Shown in pieces: positions 54,224-62,915 of a stretch of 64,000 nt of DNA (position 1 is its first letter; each line of letters opens with the position of its first letter). The notes below the pieces were generated by a model. The model had not been told where the DNA came from and searched no databases. It saw only the letters and a list, made by a program, of their open reading frames with translations. The position numbers were made by a program, and so were the translations under genes. Source of the DNA: [Ruminococcus] lactaris ATCC 29176 (GTDB lineage Bacteria; Bacillota; Clostridia; Lachnospirales; Lachnospiraceae); contig NZ_CP102292.1 in NCBI RefSeq assembly GCF_025152405.1, positions 930,001 through 994,000 of the forward strand, given 5' to 3'.

Positions 54224-54769
54224 ATGCGGGTAGGCATGGGATATGATGTTCATAAACTGACAGAAGACCGGAAACTGATTCTTGGCGGAGTTGAGATCCC
54301 TTATGAAAAGGGACTTTTAGGACATTCTGATGCAGATGTTCTGCTGCATGCGATCATGGATGCACTGCTGGGAGCAGCGGCACTGGGAGATATCGGAAAG
54401 CATTTCCCAGATATAGATCCGCAGTATAAAGGCATTTCAAGTATCAAATTACTGGAACATGTAGCAGCATTACTGGATGAAAATGGATATGTGGTTGAAA
54501 ATATTGATGCGACGATCATTGCCCAGCGTCCGAAAATGCGTCCATATATTGATCAGATGCGGGAAAATATTGCAAAGGCACTTGGCGTGGAAACCGATCA
54601 GATCAATGTCAAGGCAACGACAGAAGAGGGCCTGGGCTTTACCGGAACAGGTGAGGGGATTTCTTCTCAGGCAATCTGTGCAATCGAGAAATATACCAAT
54701 TATAGCAGTATAGATGTTGCAGCACCGGCTGCGGGGTGTGGAGGCTGTTGTGCAATGAACAATCAGTGA
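54224..54769 (+). CDS. ispF: 2-C-methyl-D-erythritol 2,4-cyclodiphosphate synthase with Cys-rich tail
   Basis: IspF cyclises CDP-methylerythritol 2-phosphate in the MEP pathway as a trimer with a zinc site. Seen: the opening [12 protein letters not shown] with metal-binding Asp8 and His10, [26 protein letters not shown], and [19 protein letters not shown]. The family usually ends at about 155-160 residues; here 181, with an extra tail [21 protein letters not shown]. The tail's cysteines are unusual and could bind metal. ispG of the same pathway is elsewhere in the window. Confidence 0.95.
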   Translation: MRVGMGYDVHKLTEDRKLILGGVEIPYEKGLLGHSDADVLLHAIMDALLGAAALGDIGKHFPDIDPQYKGISSIKLLEHVAALLDENGYVVENIDATIIAQRPKMRPYIDQMRENIAKALGVETDQINVKATTEEGLGFTGTGEGISSQAICAIEKYTNYSSIDVAAPAAGCGGCCAMNNQ

Positions 54770-54793
54770 GATCAGAAAGACGAGGAAAAGAGG

Positions 54794-55999
54794 ATGGAAA
54801 TCCGTAAACTGGAATCTGCAGAACATGGAAAGACCCGATTTTTGTGGGAAAAGATTTTCAAGGAAGACAGTCAGACATTTGTAGATTATTATTATTTTAT
54901 CAGGACAAAAGAGAATGTGATCTATGTAGTTGAAGAAGACGGAGCAATCCGTTCCATGCTGCAAAAGAATCCATACCGGATGAAACTGGAAGATTCGGTT
55001 TTTGATTCGGAATATATTGTCGGAGTCGCAACGGAAAAGGAGTACCGGAGCAGAGGGTATATGCGGCAGCTTCTGATCGCGGCACTGGAAGAGGAAAATA
55101 AGAAAAAGCATCCTTTTACTTTTCTTATGCCGGCAGCAGAAGCAATTTACAGCCCGTATGATTTTCGATATATATATCATCAGAAACAGATGGAACTGGA
55201 CTCTGACGTTTTCTTTGCCTTAAAAAGAGATAAAAAAACCGGCGAAAAAGAAAGCAGAGACAGGGGAAGACAGGAAAGAGTTACACGGGATGCCGAACTG
55301 GGAGATGCAGAAAGGATCGCTGCGTTTTTTGAAAAAAATGAATCCCCGAAATGGGCAGTCTGCACAGTGAGGGACAGCGTATATTATCAGACCAAAATTC
55401 TGGAACAGCAGAGCGAATCCGGTGGAGTACGGCTGATCTTTGAAGAAAAAGATTTAGTCGGTGTCTTCTTTTATGCAAGAGAGGACATTCTTGAGATCCT
55501 TGAACCGGTTATCCTGCAGGAAAAAGAGGATGCATTCCTGGAGGCGGTGGAAGAACTGCGAAGAGAAAAGGAACTGGTGAAGATCCTGGGATGTACGGAG
55601 AAAATGCGGGAATTGTGGGAAAATGTCCATGGCGTGAGGACGGAAGAGAAGCCTCTCATCATGGCGCGGATTACGCATCTGCCGACTTTCCTGTCTGCGA
55701 TGAAAGTTCCTGAGGAAGAGAAAGTAGACTGCTCCTTTGCGGTGATCGATCCTTTGCTTCAGAAGAACAGTGGTGTATGGAGAATGAAAAGTGACTGGGG
55801 AGAAGATAAACTTTGTGTGAGTGAGACGGAAGATTCCGAGGGAGTTTTTCCGATCGATGCACTGACCCAGCTTTTATTTGGAACTGTACCGATCAGAGAG
55901 ATCGCAGAGCGGACGGATGTAATGGCAACAGAGCGGCTGGTGGCAGAACTGGAGAAAATCTGTAAACTGAACCGGGTTTTCTTAAATGAGATTGTATAA
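54794..55999 (+). CDS. Eis-like GNAT N-acetyltransferase
   Basis: A 401-residue protein with an N-terminal GNAT fold and a longer C-terminal part, the layout of Eis-type acetyltransferases. The acetyl-CoA loop is GVATEKEYRSRGYMRQLL near residue 80, followed by FLMPAAEAIYSPYDFRYIY. The second half (about 160-400) probably holds a further GNAT-like domain and the sterol-carrier-like C-terminal domain, ending near LTQLLFGTVPIREIAERT. The substrate is unknown; Eis enzymes acetylate aminoglycosides or protein lysines in other species. Confidence 0.8.
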   Translation: MEIRKLESAEHGKTRFLWEKIFKEDSQTFVDYYYFIRTKENVIYVVEEDGAIRSMLQKNPYRMKLEDSVFDSEYIVGVATEKEYRSRGYMRQLLIAALEEENKKKHPFTFLMPAAEAIYSPYDFRYIYHQKQMELDSDVFFALKRDKKTGEKESRDRGRQERVTRDAELGDAERIAAFFEKNESPKWAVCTVRDSVYYQTKILEQQSESGGVRLIFEEKDLVGVFFYAREDILEILEPVILQEKEDAFLEAVEELRREKELVKILGCTEKMRELWENVHGVRTEEKPLIMARITHLPTFLSAMKVPEEEKVDCSFAVIDPLLQKNSGVWRMKSDWGEDKLCVSETEDSEGVFPIDALTQLLFGTVPIREIAERTDVMATERLVAELEKICKLNRVFLNEIV

Positions 56000-56004
56000 T
56001 GCGG

Positions 56005-56033
56005 TTGACAAAAACTGAAAAGTTGAATAAGAT
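56005..56033 (+). promoter_or_regulatory. Probable promoter of the cysE T-box operon
   Basis: Perfect TTGACA (56005-56010), 17-bp spacer, TAAGAT (56028-56033). Transcription would start next to hairpin element D, placing that element in the leader RNA ahead of the T-box. Confidence 0.5.
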
Positions 56034-56047
56034 AATGTAAGTGAGTA

Positions 56048-56115
56048 GGATTGTGGGAGTGCGTAGCACGGAGCAATCCGTAGGCATCAAAGTCGGGAGC
56101 TTTTGCCCCGACATC
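56048..56115 (+). repeat. Dispersed hairpin element, copy D (68 bp, 5'-truncated form)
   Basis: Flanked by a direct repeat ATGTAAGTGAGTA at 56035-56047 and 56116-56128. Opens with GGATTG (pairing CAATCC) around GTGC-GTA-GCAC, then GTAGGCATC and the terminal hairpin GTCGGG/CCCGAC. The left part present in copies B and C, including the GATGCC/GATACC strand of the outer stem, is missing. It has one base fewer in the terminal loop than copies B and C, which breaks any shared reading frame. Confidence 0.75.
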
Positions 56116-56129
56116 ATGTAAGTGAGTAA

Positions 56130-56370
56130 GAAAAAGACCAGGAACGGGAAGAGTAGCTATGTTCAGGCTGCCAGAGAGTGGGTGTCATCGGCTGGAAGCA
56201 TCCTTAAGTTATGAAGATTGTGAAGTGCCCCCGGGAGTTGATCCTGCGAAAGAGTAAGTAGCGGGATACGTTGACACGCGTTAAGTGTATTAAGTGAAAG
56301 AAGAGGATTCTTTTATTAGAGTGGAACCGCGGAGAAGACTTCGTCTCTATTTTGAGACGGAGTCTTTGTT
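56130..56370 (+). promoter_or_regulatory. T-box riboswitch, probably tRNA-Cys responsive
   Basis: The T-box sequence AGAGTGGAACCGCGG at 56318-56332 is diagnostic and precedes a terminator hairpin. Upstream lies a stem I-like region with AGAGAGTGGGTG at about 56173. A TGC at 56226-56228 is a candidate cysteine specifier, though its exact place in the specifier loop cannot be fixed by eye. Uncharged tRNA should favour the antiterminator and switch on the operon. The downstream genes cysE and cysS support cysteine. Confidence 0.88.
56335..56369 (+). terminator. T-box regulated terminator
   Basis: AAGACTTCGTCTC (56335-56347) pairs with GAGACGGAGTCTT (56354-56366), followed by a T-rich stretch. 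Confidence 0.85.
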
Positions 56371-56409
56371 GTTCTTAAACTTTTGAATAGGGTGTTAGGA
56401 GAGAGGAAA

Positions 56410-57105
56410 ATGAGCATATTATCGTATGTGAAAGATGAAATTCAGGTTATACGGGAGCGTGATCCTGCGATCAAATCGAATATGGAAGTATTTCTTTATC
56501 CGAGTTTTAAAGTCATATTGAATTATCGGATCGCACATAAGCTGTATCTGAAAAAGCATTTCTTTTGGGCAAGATGGATCTCCCAGAGGGCTGCACGAAA
56601 GACCGGGATTGAAATCCATCCGGGAGCCACAATAGGAAAAGGGCTTTTTATTGACCATGGAAGTGGTGTGATCATTGGAGAAACGACGATCATTGGAGAT
56701 AATGTGACTTTGTATCAGGGCGTAACACTTGGGGGTACAGGAAAAGAACAGGGAAAGAGACATCCTACTTTAAAAGATAATGTTATGGTCAGTGCAGGGG
56801 CAAAAGTAATCGGTTCTTTTACGATCGGGGAAAATTCCAAGATCGGGGCAGGATCCGTTGTGCTTGAAGAAGTTCCTCCGAACTGTACCGTGGTCGGTGT
56901 GCCGGGCAGAATTGTAAAGATGGATAATAAGAAAGTTCCGCGAAGCGATATGGATCAGATCCATCTGCCGGATCCGGTACTGAATGATATCCGTGAACTC
57001 CAACAGGAAAATATTCAACTTCACAAGCAGTTGGAGGATATGGTAGAATATATGAAATGCTTAGAGAAGAAAAGAAAGGAAGACGCAGCAAATGAAGATT
57101 TATAA
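56410..57105 (+). CDS. cysE: Serine O-acetyltransferase
   Basis: Acetylates serine to O-acetylserine, the first step of cysteine synthesis. The 231-residue protein has an N-terminal helical part and a left-handed beta-helix of hexapeptide repeats ([73 protein letters not shown]) with catalytic His in IDHGSG. A C-terminal coiled segment rich in Q/K/E follows. The start at 56410 follows AGGAGAG. It overlaps cysS by 14 bp, and the pair is under one T-box. Confidence 0.95.
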   Translation: MSILSYVKDEIQVIRERDPAIKSNMEVFLYPSFKVILNYRIAHKLYLKKHFFWARWISQRAARKTGIEIHPGATIGKGLFIDHGSGVIIGETTIIGDNVTLYQGVTLGGTGKEQGKRHPTLKDNVMVSAGAKVIGSFTIGENSKIGAGSVVLEEVPPNCTVVGVPGRIVKMDNKKVPRSDMDQIHLPDPVLNDIRELQQENIQLHKQLEDMVEYMKCLEKKRKEDAANEDL

Positions 57106-58498
57106 TACGATGTCAAAGAGAAAAGAAGAATTTGTGCCGTTGGAAGAAGGAAAAGTAAAAATGTATGTATGCGGTCCTACGGTTTACAATTTTATTCATA
57201 TAGGAAATGCAAGACCGATGATCGTATTTGATACAGTAAGAAGATATTTTGAATATAAAAATTATGATGTGAATTTTGTATCAAATTTCACAGATGTAGA
57301 TGATAAGATCATTAAAAAGGCAAATGAAGAAGGCGTTACTGCGGAAGAAATCTCCAAAAGATATATTGAAGAGTGTAAGAAAGATATGGAAGGAATGAAT
57401 ATCCAGCCGGCAACGAAGAATCCTCTTGCAACAGAAGAAATTGGCGGAATGATCAGCATGATCGAGACTCTGATTGAAAAAGGTTATGCCTATGAAAAGA
57501 ACGGAACTGTTTACTACCGAACAAGAAAGTTTGCAGAATACGGCAAGCTGTCCCATAAAAATCTGGATGATCTGCAGTCCGGTGGACGTGCATTGCTTGT
57601 AAGCGGTGAAGATGAAAAGGAAGATTCACTGGATTTTGTATTATGGAAACCAAAGAAAGAGGGCGAGCCGGCATGGAAATCTCCATGGGGAGAGGGTCGT
57701 CCGGGATGGCATATCGAATGCTCAGAGATGTCTAAAAAATATCTGGGCGAGCAGATTGATATTCATGCCGGTGGAGAAGATCTGATCTTTCCTCATCATG
57801 AGAATGAGATTGCACAGAGTGAAGCTGCAAATGGAAAAGAGTTTGCAAAATACTGGATGCATAATGGATTCCTGAACATCGACAACCGCAAGATGTCCAA
57901 ATCTCTTGGAAATTTCTTTACCGTAAGAGAAATTTCTGAAAAATATGATCTACAGGTTCTGAGATTTTTTATGCTCAGTGCACATTATAGAAGTCCTCTG
58001 AACTTCAGTGCAGAACTGATGGAAGCTGCTAAAAATGGGCTGGAGAGGATTACAACAGCAGCAGAGAACCTGAAATTCCTCATCAATAATGCAAGAACGG
58101 AAGATATGAGTGAGGATGAGAGAAAAAAACTTGCCGGATCGATAGCATATGTCGAGAACTTTGAGAAAGCAATGGATGATGATTTTAATACAGCGGATGC
58201 GATTTCAGCAGTATTTGAACTTGTAAAATATATGAATACGACAACTGACGGAGCAAGTTCCAAAGAATATCTGCAGAATCTGTTTGACTGTCTTATAAGA
58301 CTGACGGATGTTCTGGGAATTATTGTGGATAAGGAAGATGAGATCCTTGCATCTGATATTGAAGCACTGATCGAAGAACGTCAGGCAGCAAGAAAAGCTA
58401 AGAACTTCGCAAGAGCAGATGAGATCAGGGATGAACTTCTGGCAAAGGGAATCATCTTAAAAGATACAAGAGAAGGAGTACAATGGAAAAAAGCGTAG
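57092..58498 (+). CDS. cysS: Cysteine-tRNA ligase
   Basis: Charges tRNA-Cys. The 468-residue class I synthetase shows the zinc ligand and HIGH-like motif [16 protein letters not shown], the zinc-site stretch [13 protein letters not shown] and [10 protein letters not shown], and KMSKSLGNF for ATP. Its start overlaps cysE by 14 bp and its end overlaps mrnC by 16 bp, so these genes are translated as a coupled series. Confidence 0.97.
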   Translation: MKIYNTMSKRKEEFVPLEEGKVKMYVCGPTVYNFIHIGNARPMIVFDTVRRYFEYKNYDVNFVSNFTDVDDKIIKKANEEGVTAEEISKRYIEECKKDMEGMNIQPATKNPLATEEIGGMISMIETLIEKGYAYEKNGTVYYRTRKFAEYGKLSHKNLDDLQSGGRALLVSGEDEKEDSLDFVLWKPKKEGEPAWKSPWGEGRPGWHIECSEMSKKYLGEQIDIHAGGEDLIFPHHENEIAQSEAANGKEFAKYWMHNGFLNIDNRKMSKSLGNFFTVREISEKYDLQVLRFFMLSAHYRSPLNFSAELMEAAKNGLERITTAAENLKFLINNARTEDMSEDERKKLAGSIAYVENFEKAMDDDFNTADAISAVFELVKYMNTTTDGASSKEYLQNLFDCLIRLTDVLGIIVDKEDEILASDIEALIEERQAARKAKNFARADEIRDELLAKGIILKDTREGVQWKKA

Positions 58499-58968
58499 GT
58501 ACAGGATTGGAACCATTTATCAGGAAAATTCCGGGGATGAAGCAGATTGACCCGAAGCAGTGTTCACCACTGGTTCTGGCATATGTAGGGGACTGTGTCT
58601 TTGATCTGATCGTAAAGACGATGGTCGTCGGAAGAGGAAACCGGCCGGTTCATCGTCTTCATGAGGAGACGAGCCGGTATGTCCAGGCATCGGCACAGTC
58701 CTATATGATGCGGTTCATGCAGGAGCATCTGAATGAGGAGGAACATGCAGTTTACCGGAGGGGGCGGAATGCAAGAAGTGTATCACCGGCGAAAAACCAG
58801 TCGATCACGGACTATAGAAGAGCAACCGGCTTTGAAGCTCTGATCGGGCATCTTTATCTGAGTGAAGAATATGAAAGACTGACAGAACTGGTGACGATCG
58901 GACTGGAGGCCATGGAAGAAAAATTTGATACAGAAAGAAATGAAGGAGCAAAGAATGCGGGAAAATAG
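58483..58968 (+). CDS. mrnC: Mini-ribonuclease III
   Basis: A 161-residue RNase III catalytic domain without an RNA-binding domain, the enzyme that matures 23S rRNA ends in Bacillus. Seen: [18 protein letters not shown] (in place of the RNase III LEFLGDAVL-type motif), [15 protein letters not shown] and the late acidic [19 protein letters not shown]. Position between cysS and rlmB matches B. subtilis exactly. It overlaps cysS by 16 bp. Confidence 0.93.
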   Translation: MEKSVGTGLEPFIRKIPGMKQIDPKQCSPLVLAYVGDCVFDLIVKTMVVGRGNRPVHRLHEETSRYVQASAQSYMMRFMQEHLNEEEHAVYRRGRNARSVSPAKNQSITDYRRATGFEALIGHLYLSEEYERLTELVTIGLEAMEEKFDTERNEGAKNAGK

Positions 58969-59752
58969 CAGATATCATGAAGCAGAGAATCATACGGGAC
59001 AGGATAATTCCCATACGCTGGTTATTGAAGGCAGAAATGCAGTACTGGAAGCATTCCGGTCAGGGAAACCGATCGACAAAGTATTTGTACTGGATGGATG
59101 TCAGGATGGTCCGGTGAGAACGATTGTAAGAGAAGCAAAAAAGCATGATGCCCTGTTGAATTTTGTAACAAAAGAGAGACTGTCGCAGATTTCGGAGACC
59201 GGAAAGCATCAGGGAGTTGTGGCATATGCAGCAGCATATGAATATTCAACGGTTGATGATATGCTTGCACTTGCAGAGGAACGGGGAGAAGATCCTTTTA
59301 TCCTGATCCTTGATAATATCGAAGATCCGCATAATCTTGGAGCAATTATCAGAACGGCGAATCTTGCAGGAGCACATGGAGTGATCATTCCAAAAAGACG
59401 GGCAGTCGGGCTGACGGCAACTGTTGCAAAGACTTCGGCAGGGGCATTGAATTATACTCCGGTTGCCAAAGTGACGAATCTGGTTAAGACGATGGAAGAA
59501 CTGAAAGAAAAGGGGCTTTGGTTTGTCTGTGCGGATATGGACGGTGAGCCGATGTATCATCTGAACCTGACAGGACCGATCGGACTGGTGATCGGAAATG
59601 AAGGAGAGGGAGTCAGCAGACTGGTAAAAGAAAACTGTGATTTTGTAGCAGGAATCCCGATGAAAGGTCAGATCAATTCTCTGAACGCATCGGTGGCAGC
59701 AGGAGTTCTTGCATATGAGATCGTAAGGCAGAGAATCATAAAAGGACAGTAG
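58955..59752 (+). CDS. rlmB: 23S rRNA (guanosine-2'-O)-methyltransferase, RlmB/TrmH type
   Basis: A 265-residue SPOUT-family enzyme expected to methylate ribose of G2251 in 23S rRNA. The substrate-binding N-terminal domain (VIEGRNAVLEAFRSGKPIDKVFV) precedes the knotted catalytic domain with LDNIEDPHNLGAIIRTANLAG, GLVIGNEGEGVSRLV and IPMKGQINSLNASVAAGVLAYE. The start at 58955 follows AAGGAG and overlaps mrnC by 14 bp. Confidence 0.93.
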   Translation: MRENSRYHEAENHTGQDNSHTLVIEGRNAVLEAFRSGKPIDKVFVLDGCQDGPVRTIVREAKKHDALLNFVTKERLSQISETGKHQGVVAYAAAYEYSTVDDMLALAEERGEDPFILILDNIEDPHNLGAIIRTANLAGAHGVIIPKRRAVGLTATVAKTSAGALNYTPVAKVTNLVKTMEELKEKGLWFVCADMDGEPMYHLNLTGPIGLVIGNEGEGVSRLVKENCDFVAGIPMKGQINSLNASVAAGVLAYEIVRQRIIKGQ

Positions 59753-59778
59753 ACGCAGGAGCATTTGAGTAAGAACCG

Positions 59779-60399
59779 ATGGAAAAATATGATAAAGTGA
59801 CGGATGAGCAGCTTATCAAGGATTTCCGTAATGGAGACCGGGAAATTATGGATCATCTGATGATGAAGTATAAAGCAATGGTAAGAAAAAAAGCCAGGGC
59901 GATGTATTTGTTTGGCGGGGAGAACGAAGATCTGATCCAGGAAGGGATGATCGGACTGATCAAAGCTGTCCGGGATTATGACCCGGATCAGGGAGCTTCT
60001 TTTGCGAGTTTTGCGGAACTTTGTGTGTCAAGACAGATGTATTCCGCAATCGAGGCATCAAAAAGAAAAAAGCACATACCGTTAAATTCATATGTATCGC
60101 TGTATGATGACAGTGGTCAGGAAGGAGAGGAAAGAAGAACCCCTCTGATCGATACCATTGAGCCGGTTCGTGATAATGACCCGGAAGTGCTGTATTTGGG
60201 GAAGAAATTTACGGAAGTTTTTATTGAACAGTTGAAAGATACTTTGAGTCCTTTGGAGAACCATGTGATGTATCTGCATTTAATGGGAACGGATTATAAG
60301 ACGATCGCAGAGCTTCTGGGCAAAAGTCCGAAGTCAATTGATAATGCCCTGCAAAGGATCAAAGCAAAGGCAGAAAAGATGCTTGACAAATCAGAATAA
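59779..60399 (+). CDS. sigH: RNA polymerase sigma factor SigH (sigma-30)
   Basis: The sigma factor that starts stationary-phase and sporulation gene expression in Bacilli and Clostridia. The 206 residues show region 2 (MMKYKAMVRKKARAMYLFGGENEDLIQEGMIGLIKAVRDYDP and FASFAELCVSRQMYSAI) and region 4 (LSPLENHVMYLHLMGTDYKTIAELLGKSPKSIDNALQRIKAK). The position after cysS-mrnC-rlmB matches B. subtilis, except that yacP, usually between rlmB and sigH, is absent. It lies 26 bp after rlmB. Confidence 0.93.
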   Translation: MEKYDKVTDEQLIKDFRNGDREIMDHLMMKYKAMVRKKARAMYLFGGENEDLIQEGMIGLIKAVRDYDPDQGASFASFAELCVSRQMYSAIEASKRKKHIPLNSYVSLYDDSGQEGEERRTPLIDTIEPVRDNDPEVLYLGKKFTEVFIEQLKDTLSPLENHVMYLHLMGTDYKTIAELLGKSPKSIDNALQRIKAKAEKMLDKSE

Positions 60400-60420
60400 G
60401 CTCTTTCAGAGGAGATACAA

Positions 60421-61275
60421 ATGAATAAAGGGAAAAATTGTTTTTTTGCAATACTCGTATTTGGATTAACGATGGCAGTATTTAATGGAATGTCGGTCGT
60501 ATTGGCTGTATCTGCGTCCATCGGTGGAGGAATCATTCAGGGAGCAAATGGAGTGAATATGACCTACGATTATCTGATGGATCATATGAATTTCTATTCT
60601 GTACTGGTTTATCTGATTCCGCTGGCTATTTTTGGACTTTGGTACTATTTCGCATTTGTGGATCAGAAAGGTACAGAAAATTCCCTGTCCGTGAAAATAA
60701 AAAAGTTAGATATAACAGGGTGTCTGATCCTCGTGGTTTTTACATTTTCAATCCAGCATGTGACGAGTCTGGTGATGGCAGTAATCAACCAGTTATTTCC
60801 ACAGGCAATGGAAACTTATACGGAAATGATTGATAGTTCGGGAATTACGGAGTATTCGCTGATGTGGGTAGTCAGCACGCTGATTCTCCCTCCGCTGGTG
60901 GAAGAAATGATCTTCCGTGGACTGATTATGGGATATCTGAGGAGAACCGGAATGCACTGGATGATCGCCAATGTGATCCAGGCAGTCTGCTTCGGCATTT
61001 TTCATCAAAATTTAGTTCAGGGAATCTATGCAGGGCTTCTCGGACTGGCACTTGGATATGTAGCGTATCGTTATGGAACACTATTTGCATCTATGCTGAT
61101 GCATCTGCTCTATAATCTTTTCGGAACTGTACTGATTGATATTGAATCAAGTATTATGCCGGACTGGATGCTGGGGCTTCTGATTTTCCTCTGTGTGCCG
61201 CTTACAGTTGTGGGAATTGTGCTTGTATATATCAAGACAGTAAATACAGATAAAAAGCAGGAGAGCAAGATATGA
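60421..61275 (+). CDS. CPBP family intramembrane metalloprotease
   Basis: A 284-residue membrane protein of the CAAX protease/bacteriocin-processing (CPBP, ABI) family. The three motifs are present: EEMIFRG (the EExxxR motif, about residue 160), [11 protein letters not shown], and a late [11 protein letters not shown] histidine motif. About six hydrophobic segments are visible. Such proteins process peptides or prenylated proteins in the membrane; the substrate here is unknown. It starts 21 bp after sigH and overlaps dtd by 4 bp. Confidence 0.9.
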   Translation: MNKGKNCFFAILVFGLTMAVFNGMSVVLAVSASIGGGIIQGANGVNMTYDYLMDHMNFYSVLVYLIPLAIFGLWYYFAFVDQKGTENSLSVKIKKLDITGCLILVVFTFSIQHVTSLVMAVINQLFPQAMETYTEMIDSSGITEYSLMWVVSTLILPPLVEEMIFRGLIMGYLRRTGMHWMIANVIQAVCFGIFHQNLVQGIYAGLLGLALGYVAYRYGTLFASMLMHLLYNLFGTVLIDIESSIMPDWMLGLLIFLCVPLTVVGIVLVYIKTVNTDKKQESKI

Positions 61276-61718
61276 GATTTGTAATACAGAGAGTCACAGA
61301 GGCTGCTGTCCGGGTGGATGGTGAACTTCTTGGACAGATAGAGAAAGGATACCTGGTTCTGATTGGTGTGGCAGAATCAGATACGGAGGAAATCGCAGAT
61401 AAGATGGTAAAGAAGATGACCGGTCTGCGGATTTTTGAAGATGAGCAGGGAAAGACGAATCTTGCGTTGAAAGATGTGGGAGGCAGTCTGCTTCTTGTGT
61501 CGCAGTTTACACTATATGCAAACTGTAAAAAAGGAAATCGTCCAAGTTTTATCGAGGCAGGTTCTCCGGAAAAAGCGAATGCCCTGTATGAATATATTAT
61601 TAAAAAATGCAGAGAAAGTGTGGAATGGGTAGAAACCGGCCGGTTTGGTGCGGATATGAAAGTGAGTCTGCTGAATGACGGACCGTTTACGATTGTCCTT
61701 GATTCGGAAAAATTATAA
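61272..61718 (+). CDS. dtd: D-aminoacyl-tRNA deacylase
   Basis: Removes D-amino acids, and glycine mischarged on tRNA-Ala, from tRNA. The 148-residue homodimer subunit keeps the opening [15 protein letters not shown], the motif [21 protein letters not shown] and the C-terminal [22 protein letters not shown] with its Gly-cis-Pro-like region (NDGPFT). It overlaps the CPBP gene by 4 bp (ATGA) and ends the run that begins at cysE. Confidence 0.95.
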   Translation: MRFVIQRVTEAAVRVDGELLGQIEKGYLVLIGVAESDTEEIADKMVKKMTGLRIFEDEQGKTNLALKDVGGSLLLVSQFTLYANCKKGNRPSFIEAGSPEKANALYEYIIKKCRESVEWVETGRFGADMKVSLLNDGPFTIVLDSEKL

Positions 61719-61757
61719 GATGTAAGAAAATGATTATAACAATTATAAGAGATTTTC

Positions 61758-61786
61758 TTGACTTTTCTTTCAGAGTAGTGTATATT
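61758..61786 (+). promoter_or_regulatory. Probable tRNA-Thr promoter
   Basis: TTGACT (61758-61763), 17-bp spacer, TATATT (61781-61786), about 30 bp before the tRNA. Confidence 0.65.
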
Positions 61787-61816
61787 TATGATTGCGTTCG
61801 GTTTTGGACGCAATGT

Positions 61817-61889
61817 GCTGTCTTGGCGCAGTCGGTAGCGCGTCGCCTTGGTAAGGCGGAGGTCGGGGGTTCAAGTCCCCTAGACAGCT
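61817..61889 (+). tRNA. tRNA-Thr (GGU)
   Basis: 73 nt cloverleaf. Acceptor GCTGTCT pairs with AGACAGC, discriminator T; anticodon stem TCGCC/GGCGG with loop TTGGTAA gives GGU; T-arm GGGGGTTCAAGTCCCCT. CCA is not encoded. An integrase relic 90 bp downstream suggests its 3' end once served as an attachment site. Confidence 0.94.
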
Positions 61890-61898
61890 TTGAACTTA

Positions 61899-61941
61899 AT
61901 CCCCGGAAGTGCCTGAAAATGCGGTGTTTCCGGGGATTTTT
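61899..61941 (+). terminator. tRNA-Thr terminator
   Basis: ATCCCCGGAA (61899-61908) pairs with TTCCGGGGAT (61928-61937), then a T-rich tail. Confidence 0.85.
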
Positions 61942-61977
61942 CTTGCTCAAAATCACAATCCGTAGGAAATCCGTAGG

Positions 61978-62205
61978 TTACTTTGCAAGAAGCTGAATCT
62001 CTTTTATCTTACTATTTTCCTGCTCTTGCTTTTTCTTCGTGATGTGTAGGTAGATTTCTTTTGTGATTTTGCTGTCAGCGTGACCGAGCCTGCGTGAGAT
62101 TGTATCCACATCAACTTCCTGTTCCAGTAGCAGAGATGCGTGGTTGTGAATACTGTCATAATCAGAATTATGGAGTATAGCGTATGTAAAGTAAAAGGCA
62201 ATGGA
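61978..62205 (-). pseudogene. Tyrosine recombinase (integrase) C-terminal relic
   Basis: The minus-strand frame open from an in-frame TGA at 62206-62208 to TAA at 61978-61980 contains HNHASLLLEQEVDVDTISRRLGH, followed by KITKEIYLHITKKK. This matches the last ~60 residues of phage or ICE tyrosine recombinases, including the catalytic His of RLGH and the Tyr of IYLH. The usual Arg of the DLRHTHAS box is Ile here (DSIHNHAS), and everything upstream is missing, so it is dead. A 9-base ATCCGTAGG occurs twice just past its stop (61959-61976 region). It marks a lost prophage or ICE beside tRNA-Thr. Confidence 0.8.
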
Positions 62206-62238
62206 TCAGAAATGGTTCATTGCCCTTTATGCAGGCTT

Positions 62239-62697
62239 CTATAGCCGTAATCCTTTAATATCTTTAATACGTGATAAGATTGTATTGCAGCTGCAGCTGA
62301 TAACGCCGGGAAGTGTATCAATAACTGTGTGCAGGAAGTGTTCCATTTCATCACTTGATGAAGCAACGGCATGTACATGCAGTTTGTCTCTTCCTGTGAC
62401 ACGGTAAATCTGCGTGACGGTATCATTATTATATAATATATCTGTCACCTGCGACAGATGGTCTGGTTTTGTCTCGATTTCAAAATAGCATGAAACAGCA
62501 CCACTGATCTTTTGAGGGTTTATTATAGTTGTATATTCTTCAATTATGCCTTTTTTCTCCAGAGCCTGAATCCGGGCTTTTACTGCCACTCTGGAAATAC
62601 CGGTTTCTTTACCGATATCAGAGTAGGAAATACGTGCATTTTCTATAAGCAACTGGATGATCTTCTGATCCAGTTCATCTAAACCGTTCAGGTACAT
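62239..62697 (-). CDS. Lrp/AsnC-family transcriptional regulator
   Basis: A 152-residue feast/famine regulator. The N-terminal helix-turn-helix is LDELDQKIIQLLIENARISYSDIGKETGISRVAVKARIQALEKKGII. The C-terminal ligand-binding RAM domain (AVSCYFEIETKPDHLSQVTDILYNNDTVTQIYRVTGRDKLHVHAVA) binds amino acids in relatives. It is divergent from the MATE transporter and is the most likely regulator of it. The start follows AGGAGGG. The inverted repeat TATCC-GGA-GGATA just upstream may be its operator. Confidence 0.92.
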   Translation of the reverse strand: MYLNGLDELDQKIIQLLIENARISYSDIGKETGISRVAVKARIQALEKKGIIEEYTTIINPQKISGAVSCYFEIETKPDHLSQVTDILYNNDTVTQIYRVTGRDKLHVHAVASSSDEMEHFLHTVIDTLPGVISCSCNTILSRIKDIKGLRL

Positions 62698-62784
62698 AAG
62701 TGTCCCTCCTGTAAAATAATATCCTCCGGATAGTAATTTTTCTTAAATATCATATCATTTATGTTGCTGAAAGTAAACTCTGGC

Positions 62785-62813
62785 TTGACTTAGCGGCTGT
62801 AACTATATATAAT
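62785..62813 (+). promoter_or_regulatory. Probable MATE transporter promoter
   Basis: TTGACT (62785-62790), 17-bp spacer, perfect TATAAT (62808-62813), about 100 bp before the gene. The 218-bp intergenic region also contains the Lrp gene's upstream sequence. Confidence 0.7.
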
Positions 62814-62915
62814 TGTTTCGCAATGTAATTTGAGACTTGCGTTTTGAATACATGGGATAAATTCCGGTGAAGGAAAGAATAAGTGAAATTATAAAGGCTG
62901 TGGAGGAATATGATA

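Noticed and set aside
61950-61977. Another copy of the hairpin element, because AATCCGTAGG occurs here twice
   Set aside because: Only nine or ten bases match; the hairpins and the GTCGGGG terminal stem are absent.
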